36,208 nt of DNA, taken from positions 1 through 36,208 of the forward strand of contig JAPLHB010000193.1 of the NCBI GenBank assembly GCA_026389845.1, written 5' to 3'. Below are positions 1 through 5,983 of this stretch, one piece after another. Below the pieces are notes generated by a model. It saw only the letters and a list, made by a program, of their open reading frames with translations. It was not told where the DNA came from and searched no databases. Each line of letters begins with the position of its first letter. The stretch's first letter is position 1. The stretch is from Chloroflexota bacterium (GTDB lineage Bacteria; Chloroflexota; Anaerolineae; CG2-30-64-16). Both the position numbers and the translations under genes were made by a program.

Positions 1-177
1 CTGTTCCAGCGCCTGCTCGATCGCCTGACTCAGTGCAAGCTGCCGCGGCGGGATCGTTTCCGCCTTGAGCCGCGCGCCGTACGTCGTCGTCCGGCCGTCT
101 ATCCTGCCCTGAAGGGCGCGCGAACCGATGCCCGCCAAAGCCTGCTTGAGCGACTACGGGAGACCACCAAATCTTAG
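1..177 (+). mobile_element. C-terminal fragment of a transposase, probably IS4 family (cut by window start)
   Basis: An open frame enters from the left edge and stops at TAG 175-177, giving about 58 residues. The segment is rich in Arg, with an E-P-R-A-V-R-R-R-P pattern followed by a Y-P and K-x-x-R stretch. From memory this matches the basic C-terminal tail of many IS4-type DDE transposases (E-P-R-x-V-K-R-R-P). Without the catalytic core the family cannot be confirmed. The 75 bases between its stop and the molybdopterin-subunit gene hold a CACGC-rich simple repeat but no gene. Confidence 0.5.
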
Positions 178-252
178 TGCCATTGGGCTAAAGCCTCCAT
201 TCCGGAAGTTCGTCGGTCCCCATTACTCGCAACTCCTCTCACGCACCACGCC

Positions 253-2718
253 TCACGCACCCCGTCTCGCCGCATCCACCGCCGCCAACACCCTCCCCGG
301 CGTGATCGGTAGCTCGTGGATCGGCACACCGAGCGCGTCGGAGACGGCGCTGGCGACCGCGGAGGGCGCGGGGGTGAGCGCGGGTTCGCCGATCCCTTTG
401 GCGCCGAATGGACCCACGCCTGTTCCCGATTCCAGGATGATGACTTGCGTGGTCGGGAAGTCCATGGAAGTAGGTATCAGGTATTCAGATAGCGAGGGGG
501 TTTGGATGATCCCGTCTTTGACGATGAGATTTTCCATCAGGGCGTAGCCCAGGCCCTGCATCCCGCCGCCTGCGATTTGACCTTCCGCGGCCGCCCAGTT
601 GATGGCGCGGCCGACGTCGTGGCACGCCGCGGCTTTGAGCACGGTCACTTCGCCTGTTTCGGTGTCCACTGCCACTTCGACCGCATACGCGCCGAAGGTG
701 AAGTCGGCGAAGACACGGCCCTGGCCGGTTTCGGGGTCAATCGGGTCGGTGAAGGGGGCCTTGAAGAGCGCCAGGTTGGCGAGCGGCAGACCTTCGCTGG
801 CGCACACCTTGGCCAGGCTGCTCAACTCGACCGCCTGCGATGGGTCACGCCTCACAAACGCCCTGCTATCGGCCAGGTCGAGGCTCTCCGCGTCCTCCTC
901 GAAGTACTTCGACGCGCGCTCCAGCAGCACCTTGCGCACCGCGGTCGCGGCCATCAGCGTGGCGTTGCCCGACATGTAAAGCTGGCGGGTGGCCGTCGTG
1001 GTGCCGGAGAGCGGCGTCAGCGCAGAATCGGTGGCGTAGGCCAATACCCGTTCCAGCGGCACGCCCAGCACTTCGGCCGCGATCTGGCACAGGCTGTTGA
1101 TCTGCCCCGCGCCCAGGTCGGGCACGCCTGCACGGACGACCACCGTGCCGTCCTGCTCCATCCCCACCCACGCCTGCGACGTGTCGTGCAGCCAGGTGAG
1201 GCGGCCGTAGCTTTGGAAGTAGGACGCGACCCCGCGACCGATTTTGACTGGAAGCTGGTTGCTGGAAGCTGGTTGCTGGAAGCTGGCTGCTAGTTGTTGG
1301 CTGCTGGTTGCTGAATGGGGCTTGAGGCCCTGGTTTCCAGCTTCTAGCTTCGAGCTTCCGCTTTCCAGCTTCGAGCTCCGAGCTTCCAGCGCCGCCAACG
1401 CCCGCGTCGCCGTCTCCTCCAGCCACGCCGCGGTCTCGATGGGTTGGCCGGTCGAGATTGTGTCGCCGAGGCGCAGGTAGTTGATCCGCCGCAGCTCGTA
1501 GCGATCCACGCCGAGCGCGTCCGCGATGGCGTCCATCTGTTGCTCGTAGGCGAAGCACGCTTGCGGGCCGCCGAAGCCGCGGAACGCACTGGTGAAGGGG
1601 TTATTGGTGGCGACCGCCACGCTGTCAACCCGCAGGTTGGGCACGCGGTACGGCCCTGCGGCCATCACCGTGGTGTAGAGCAGCACGTAGGGGCTGAGAT
1701 AGGCATACGCGCCCGAGTCGGCGACGATGTCAATGGCCGCGGCCGTGATCCGGCCATCCCGCTTGACGCCGGTGCGGTGGGTGATGACGTAGGGGTGGCG
1801 CTTGGAGTGGCAGAAGATGGACTCTTCGCGGGTGTAGACCAGCTTGACGGGCCGGTTGGTCGTCTTCGTCAGCAGCGCCAGGTAGATCTCGACCGTGACA
1901 TCTTCCTTGCCTCCGAAGCCGCCGCCGACCATCGTGCCCTGGATGCGGATTTGGCTCTGCGGCACGCCGACCGCCTTGGCGATGTTGCGGAAGTGCTCGA
2001 TCACCTGCGTGGAGACGCGGATGTTGATCACGCCCCGCTCGTCAATCCACGCGACGCCCGCTTCCGGCTCGATGTACGCGTGTTCCTGGTAGGGCAGGCG
2101 GAACGTGTTTTCGATGACCAGATCCGCGTCTGCAAAACCGGCCGCCAGGTCGCCCTTCCGAATCTTCCAGCGTGCGACCGCGTTACGCAGTCCCGCGCCA
2201 GGGGGATCGGGCGGCACGAGGAGCGGCGCGCCCGGCTTGAGCGCCTCCAGCGGATCGTAGACCCCCGGCAGCGGCGCGTACTCGACCTCGATCAGCCGCA
2301 GCGCGGCCTCGGCGATGTCAAGCGTTTCGGCAGCCACCAGCGCCAGCGGCTCGCCGTAGTAGCGGACGCTGTCGCTGGCGAGGATCGGCACCTCGGAGCC
2401 GGCACGCGCCTTCTGGCCGGTCTGACCTGGGATGTCCTGTGACACGCGCGAGTCGGGCAGGTCGGCCGCGGTCAGCACGCAGACGACGCCCGGCAGGCTG
2501 CGCGCTCGGCTCACGTCCAGCCGGACGACTCGCGCCGACGCCTGGGTGCTGCGGAACACTTTAGCGTGGAGCATCTGCGGCATCGAGAAGTCGCCCGCGT
2601 ACACCGTGGCGCCTACGGCCTTGCCCATCGCGTCCACGCGGCGCAGCGGCTTGCCGATCTGGCGCAGCTCGGGGAGCTTTACATCGGGAAGCGGCTGGAT
2701 GGGAGGTGATGCGATCAT
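253..2718 (-). CDS. Xanthine dehydrogenase/CO dehydrogenase-type molybdopterin-binding subunit (set 1)
   Basis: Large molybdenum-cofactor subunit of a three-subunit hydroxylase (821 aa), which would oxidise a heteroaromatic or aldehyde substrate with water as oxygen donor. Residues about 20-145 are the aldehyde oxidase/xanthine dehydrogenase a/b-hammerhead domain. The cofactor domain follows, with VGGGFGGK (264-271), AFRGFGGPQ (378-386; Arg380 sits where xanthine dehydrogenases have their substrate-binding Arg) and GPFGAKGIGE, whose Glu778 is the expected catalytic base. Residues about 445-490 are a Ser/Lys/Glu/Gln-rich insert encoded by an inverted repeat at 1249-1390. ATG 2718 overlaps the TGA of the upstream 2Fe-2S gene (ATGA), implying translational coupling. 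The substrate cannot be read from sequence; purines are only one possibility. Confidence 0.9.
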   Translation of the reverse strand: MIASPPIQPLPDVKLPELRQIGKPLRRVDAMGKAVGATVYAGDFSMPQMLHAKVFRSTQASARVVRLDVSRARSLPGVVCVLTAADLPDSRVSQDIPGQTGQKARAGSEVPILASDSVRYYGEPLALVAAETLDIAEAALRLIEVEYAPLPGVYDPLEALKPGAPLLVPPDPPGAGLRNAVARWKIRKGDLAAGFADADLVIENTFRLPYQEHAYIEPEAGVAWIDERGVINIRVSTQVIEHFRNIAKAVGVPQSQIRIQGTMVGGGFGGKEDVTVEIYLALLTKTTNRPVKLVYTREESIFCHSKRHPYVITHRTGVKRDGRITAAAIDIVADSGAYAYLSPYVLLYTTVMAAGPYRVPNLRVDSVAVATNNPFTSAFRGFGGPQACFAYEQQMDAIADALGVDRYELRRINYLRLGDTISTGQPIETAAWLEETATRALAALEARSSKLESGSSKLEAGNQGLKPHSATSSQQLAASFQQPASSNQLPVKIGRGVASYFQSYGRLTWLHDTSQAWVGMEQDGTVVVRAGVPDLGAGQINSLCQIAAEVLGVPLERVLAYATDSALTPLSGTTTATRQLYMSGNATLMAATAVRKVLLERASKYFEEDAESLDLADSRAFVRRDPSQAVELSSLAKVCASEGLPLANLALFKAPFTDPIDPETGQGRVFADFTFGAYAVEVAVDTETGEVTVLKAAACHDVGRAINWAAAEGQIAGGGMQGLGYALMENLIVKDGIIQTPSLSEYLIPTSMDFPTTQVIILESGTGVGPFGAKGIGEPALTPAPSAVASAVSDALGVPIHELPITPGRVLAAVDAARRGA
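1249..1390. repeat. In-frame inverted-repeat insert inside molybdopterin subunit 1
   Basis: The left half repeats GGAAGCTGGTTGCT-type units and the right half repeats their complement (CCAGCTTCTAGCTTCGAGC-type units), so the segment can fold into a long imperfect hairpin. It stays open in the gene's frame and adds about 45 low-complexity residues between the two halves of the cofactor domain. Base composition and periodicity differ sharply from the flanking coding sequence. Confidence 0.8.
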
Positions 2719-3263
2719 CGGACGCCTCCTGACGGACGAACGACGAATGACGAATGACGAATGCCGCCTTCGTCGTCCGTCCTTCGTCCTTCGTCAGCCG
2801 CCATTTGCTCCGCCGCCACCTGAATCGCCCCCACGATCTGCCCGTACCCCGTGCAGCGACACAGGTTGCCCGAGATCGCCTCGCGAATCTCTAGCTCGGT
2901 CGGGTGCGGGTTGGCATCCAGCAACGCCTTGGCTGCGATGATGAAGCCTGGGGTGCAGTAGCCGCACTGGATCGCGCCGGAGTCGGCGAAGGCTGCTTGG
3001 AGCGGGTGTGGGTGCTTGGCCGTGCCCAGCCCGGCCGCGGTGACGATGGGGACGCCGTCGGCCTGGTGCGCCAGGACGAGGCAACTGTTGACCGCCACGC
3101 CGTCGAGCAGCACCGCACACGCACCGCAGTCCCCCTGCTCGCAGCCGCACTTGACGTCCACGTAGCCCAGGTCGCGCAGCGCCTGTAGCAGCGTCACGTT
3201 CGGCGCCAGCGCGAGGGGGTGCGTGCGGCCGTTGATGTGGAGGGTGATGAGTTCGGGTTTCAT
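2715..3263 (-). CDS. (2Fe-2S)-binding subunit of molybdenum hydroxylase (set 1)
   Basis: Electron-transfer subunit carrying two 2Fe-2S clusters between the molybdenum centre and FAD. The plant-ferredoxin-type cluster is held by C41, C46, C49 and C61 (C-x4-C-x2-C). The second cluster is held by C100/C103 (CGYCTPG) and C135/C137 (CRCTGY). Start ATG 3263 was chosen because AGGAG lies just upstream and family homology begins there; the frame stays open a further 14 codons into a repeat. About 25 C-terminal residues beyond the usual family end are encoded by the inverted repeat at 2737-2802. The stop overlaps the next gene's start (ATGA). Confidence 0.92.
   Translation of the reverse strand: MKPELITLHINGRTHPLALAPNVTLLQALRDLGYVDVKCGCEQGDCGACAVLLDGVAVNSCLVLAHQADGVPIVTAAGLGTAKHPHPLQAAFADSGAIQCGYCTPGFIIAAKALLDANPHPTELEIREAISGNLCRCTGYGQIVGAIQVAAEQMAADEGRRTDDEGGIRHSSFVVRPSGGVR
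2737..2802. repeat. Inverted repeat of GACGAA/TTCGTC units at a gene 3' end
   Basis: Tandem GACGAATGACGAA units are followed by complementary CTTCGTCGTCCGTCC units, giving a hairpin-capable element. It encodes the extra C-terminal tail of the 2Fe-2S subunit. The same kind of element recurs at 4368-4441 and 9436-9496. Confidence 0.8.
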
Positions 3264-3277
3264 GGAAAGCTCCTGTG

Positions 3278-3412
3278 CGCCAGGCCGCCGTGGGTTGAAA
3301 CCCACGGCTGATATGGGTGCAAGTCCGCTGAAGCGGACTGGGGCGGCGCGGCGCGTTCAACCGGCTTCAGCCGGTTTTCACCTGTATCAGCCGGCGGTTT
3401 CAATCGCCGTGC
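3278..3412. repeat. Cluster of short perfect palindromes between hydroxylase genes
   Basis: Adjacent hairpins lie in the 3264-3386 intergenic stretch and the 3' end of the FAD-subunit gene: CCGTGGGTTGAAACCCACGG, AGTCCGCTGAAGCGGACT, AACCGGCTTCAGCCGGTT and an imperfect CCGGCGGTTTCAATCGCCG. Loops are 2-4 nt. They sit within the minus-strand operon, so they may act as mRNA stability or processing elements rather than terminators. Palindromes of this type are widespread dispersed repeats in Chloroflexi and Cyanobacteria (from memory). Confidence 0.8.
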
Positions 3413-4352
3413 GGCGCGGCATCGCGGCCTGCGCCAGCAGTCGGCGCACGATGACCTCCGTCACCCGCCGTCGGTAGTCCGCTTCGCCGCGGATGTCGGA
3501 GATGGGCCGGATCGCAGCGGCAGCCAGGCGGGCGGCTTCGGCGATGGCTTCGGCGGTGAGCGGCTGGCCCGTCAGCAGGATCTCGGCTTCGGTCGCACGG
3601 AAGGGCCGCGGGGCCACGGCGCCCAGGGCAATGGCGACGCGTTGGCAGCGACCGGCACCATCTTGGGTCACCACTACCGCCGCGCTGAGTACCGAGATCG
3701 CGTCCGCCTTGCGCAGGCCGATTTTGGTGTAGGCCCCCCTAACCCTCAAACTTTGGGGGGAAGATGCTTGCGCCCCCCTGGCCCCCCAACTTTGGGGGGA
3801 AGGCCGCTCCCCCCAGGATTGGGGGGCTGGGGGGGGCGACCACCGCACCGCGGTCAGCAGCTCATCGGGTCGGCGCAGCGTTTTGCGCACGCCCACCAGG
3901 AAATCGGCCAGGGCCAGCCAGCGCGTCCCGGCCTGGCTGGCGAGCGCCACCTCCGCGCCCAACGCCAGCAGCGGCGGCGCGGTGTCGGCCGCGGGGGATG
4001 CGTCCGCCAGGTTGCCGCCCACCGTCGCGCGGTTGCGGATCAGGGGATTCGCGAAGACCCTTGCCGCGTCGTGCAGGATGGATGCATGTTCGGCGATCAG
4101 CGGGTGAGTCAGCAACTCGCTGATCGTCGTACCCGCGCCGACGACGATGTGACCGTCGTCCCGCCGGATGCCGCGCAGCTCAGCTACGCGGCCCATGTCA
4201 ACCAGCGCCTTCGGCTGGTGCTTGCGGTGACGCAGATCAACGATCACGTTCGTACCACCGGCGACCGGCACGGCGTCCGGCCCGTGCTCGGCCAGCATCG
4301 CCAGGGCTTCGGTAAGCGTGGTGGGGCGTAAAAAGTCGAATTCGGGCAGCAT
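3387..4352 (-). CDS. FAD-binding subunit of molybdenum hydroxylase (set 1, CoxM-like)
   Basis: FAD subunit (322 aa from the chosen start) passing electrons from the 2Fe-2S subunit to an acceptor. FAD-contact motifs are AGGT at 31-34 and TVGGNLA at 110-116, followed by SPAADTAPPLLAL. The C-terminal CO-dehydrogenase flavoprotein domain spans roughly 208-315. Start ATG 4352 has GGAG upstream; the frame stays open 18 more codons into repeat DNA, which I exclude. Residues about 173-207 are Pro/Ser/Trp/Gly-rich and come from a G/C-homopolymer repeat (3734-3839) inserted between the FAD domain and the C-terminal domain. It precedes the 2Fe-2S subunit, separated by 123 bp of palindromes. Confidence 0.88.
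   Translation of the reverse strand: MLPEFDFLRPTTLTEALAMLAEHGPDAVPVAGGTNVIVDLRHRKHQPKALVDMGRVAELRGIRRDDGHIVVGAGTTISELLTHPLIAEHASILHDAARVFANPLIRNRATVGGNLADASPAADTAPPLLALGAEVALASQAGTRWLALADFLVGVRKTLRRPDELLTAVRWSPPPAPQSWGERPSPQSWGARGAQASSPQSLRVRGAYTKIGLRKADAISVLSAAVVVTQDGAGRCQRVAIALGAVAPRPFRATEAEILLTGQPLTAEAIAEAARLAAAAIRPISDIRGEADYRRRVTEVIVRRLLAQAAMPRRTAIETAG
3734..3839. repeat. In-frame C/G-run repeat insert in FAD subunit
   Basis: Three related units of the type CCCCCCAACTTTGGGGGG are separated by short spacers; each can form a hairpin. The element is read through in frame and adds about 35 Pro/Ser/Gly-rich residues. Flanking protein sequence on both sides matches the normal family, so this looks like an insertion that preserved frame. 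Confidence 0.8.
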
Positions 4353-4367
4353 GGTTGACTCCGTGGA

Positions 4368-4441
4368 TGACGAAGGACCAACGACGAACGACGAAAACGT
4401 CATCATCCGTCCTTCGTCGTTCGTCGTTCGTCACTCGTCGT
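4368..4441. repeat. GACGAA/TTCGTC inverted repeat between fused subunit and FAD subunit
   Basis: Left arm ACGAAGGACCAACGACGAA and right arm of CCTTCGTCGTTCGTCGTTCG type form an imperfect hairpin across the junction. It encodes the last residues of the fused FAD/2Fe-2S protein. It belongs to the same family as 2737-2802 and 9436-9496. Confidence 0.75.
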
Positions 4442-5983
4442 TTCCGCCGCCGCCAGCACCGCGCGCACGATGCTCGCGTAGCCGGTGCAGCGGCACAGGT
4501 TGCCGCGCAGGTAGTGGCGGACGTCGTCTTCGCTGGGCCGCGGTTTTTCGGTCAGCAGGCTTTTGGCGGTGAGCAACATGCCCGGCGTGCAATAGCCGCA
4601 TTGGTAAGCGGCAAACTCGATGAACGCGTCCTGGAGGGGGTCCAGCTCGCCGTCGGGTTTCGCCAAGCCCTCGATCGTCACGATATCGTGGCCGACCGCA
4701 GAGACTGCCAGCACCAGGCAGGCCAGGCAGGGCGCGCCGTCAATATGCACGGTGCATGCGCTGCACTCGCCGATCCCGCAGCCGTACTTGGTGCCGGTGA
4801 GCTGCAACTGCTCGCGCAGGACGTTGAGCAGCAGATCGTTGGGCGACACCCAGGCCTGGTGCCGGTGGCCGTTGACCTTTAGCTCGATCATGCGCTTTTC
4901 GTTCGCGGCGAGGCTGAGGGTTGGCCGCGCGCCGTCATTGCGAGCGTGGTTTGCGAAGCGATCCTTCGGCATGGTCGGCATGGCCGAGATTGCTTCGTCC
5001 CACAGGGAGGCTTCGCACTCGCGAACCCCGCTCCTCGCAATGACGTTTGGGGCGGCGTTCTTCGCGCGCTGCCACGCCGCAGTCAACCCGTCGAAGGCCA
5101 GCGCACGGGCCACCTCCCGCCGGTACCAGGCCGTGGAGCGGACGTCGTCAATCGGCGACACTTCCTCCGAGGCGATCTCCGCGGCGCGCAGCGCCAGCGC
5201 CTCGCTCCAAGCCTGGCCGATGAGCGCCTGCTCGGCCCTGGGCGAGCGGACGGGCGTGGGCGCGACGGAGCCGAAGGCGATTCGGCAATCCACGATCCGG
5301 TCGCCTTCCCGAACGAGCATCACCCCCGCGTTGACTTTGGCGATGTCCGCGGCGACGCGGGAAATCTTCAGGAACGCGCTGCCCGTACCCAGTTGGGGCC
5401 ACGGAAGGATCACGTCGGTGATGAGTTCGCCGCGCCCCAGCGCGGTCTTGCCCGGCCCGACGAAGAATTGTTCCACGGGCAGACGCCGCCCCCCTTCTGG
5501 TCCGGTCAGCTCGACCTCGGCGCCGAACGCGATCAGCGCGGGGGCGGTGTCGGATGCGGGGGAGCCGTTGCCCAGGTTGCCGCCGATCGTACCCATCGTC
5601 TGCACCTGCGTGGTGCTGAAGTTGGCGCACGCTTCGGCCAGCGCCTGGTAGGGGCGGGTCTCAGACCCGCCCCTACCAGACCCGCCCCTACTCGCCTGCA
5701 CCTCCGGCGCTTGCTCGACCGCCCGAATCGTGGCCCGGCTGCCGATGTGCAGGCCATCGGCTTGGGCCGCGATGCGATCCAGTCCCGGAATCCGGTTGAT
5801 GCTGACCACGGCCTGCGGCGCGGTGCGCTCGATCTTCATCTGCACCAGCAGATCGGTGCCGCCGGCCAGCACCTTCGCTGTGCCGTTGTGCTGCGCGAGC
5901 AGCGCCACCGCCTCGTCGAGCGTTGCTGGCTCGTAGTAGTCGAATTTGTGGACCAGGATGTGCGAGTTCGTCATCTCATTCAT
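4403..5983 (-). CDS. Fused FAD-binding and (2Fe-2S)-binding hydroxylase subunit (set 2)
   Basis: 526 aa. Residues 1-310 are a CoxM-like FAD subunit (AGGT 40-43, GTIGGNL 131-137); residues 365-515 are a CoxS-like 2Fe-2S subunit (CGIGECSAC, CGYCTPG, CRCTGY). These are normally separate proteins. The join (about 317-356) is read through a 111-bp palindromic element at 4934-5044. An ATG at 4891 (Met365) sits exactly where a stand-alone 2Fe-2S subunit would begin, so internal initiation remains possible, but no clear Shine-Dalgarno was seen there. A second insert (residues about 97-111) comes from a GGGGCGGGTCT palindrome. AGGAGG upstream supports ATG 5983, which overlaps the TGA of the preceding gene (ATGA). 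Confidence 0.85.
   Translation of the reverse strand: MNEMTNSHILVHKFDYYEPATLDEAVALLAQHNGTAKVLAGGTDLLVQMKIERTAPQAVVSINRIPGLDRIAAQADGLHIGSRATIRAVEQAPEVQASRGGSGRGGSETRPYQALAEACANFSTTQVQTMGTIGGNLGNGSPASDTAPALIAFGAEVELTGPEGGRRLPVEQFFVGPGKTALGRGELITDVILPWPQLGTGSAFLKISRVAADIAKVNAGVMLVREGDRIVDCRIAFGSVAPTPVRSPRAEQALIGQAWSEALALRAAEIASEEVSPIDDVRSTAWYRREVARALAFDGLTAAWQRAKNAAPNVIARSGVRECEASLWDEAISAMPTMPKDRFANHARNDGARPTLSLAANEKRMIELKVNGHRHQAWVSPNDLLLNVLREQLQLTGTKYGCGIGECSACTVHIDGAPCLACLVLAVSAVGHDIVTIEGLAKPDGELDPLQDAFIEFAAYQCGYCTPGMLLTAKSLLTEKPRPSEDDVRHYLRGNLCRCTGYASIVRAVLAAAETTSDERRTTKDG
4934..5044. repeat. 111-bp palindromic element (GTCATTGCGAG ... CTCGCAATGAC) at the FAD/2Fe-2S junction
   Basis: The terminal arms GTCATTGCGAG (4934-4944) and CTCGCAATGAC (5034-5044) are perfect 11-bp inverted repeats. 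Imperfect inner arms are of the GCGAAGCGATCC/GATTGCTTCG type. The length is 37 codons, so the frame is kept. A related 87-bp element with a 10/11 matching outer arm lies inside the P-type ATPase gene at 23808-23894. Confidence 0.85.
5648..5691. repeat. GC-rich palindrome inserted in the fused subunit
   Basis: TAGGGGCGGGTCT is followed after CAG by its complement AGACCCGCCCCTA, then a third half-unit. It is translated as an Arg/Gly/Ser-rich stretch within the FAD domain, between the two FAD motifs. Confidence 0.8.

Noticed and set aside
1444..2442. Long open frame on the plus strand opposite the molybdopterin subunit
   Set aside because: A mirror of codon bias in GC-rich DNA; its translation has no family motifs, and the minus-strand gene is clear.
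4403..4891. Separate 2Fe-2S gene starting at ATG 4891
   Set aside because: Not annotated separately because no stop lies upstream and no clear Shine-Dalgarno was seen; kept as an alternative under the fused gene.
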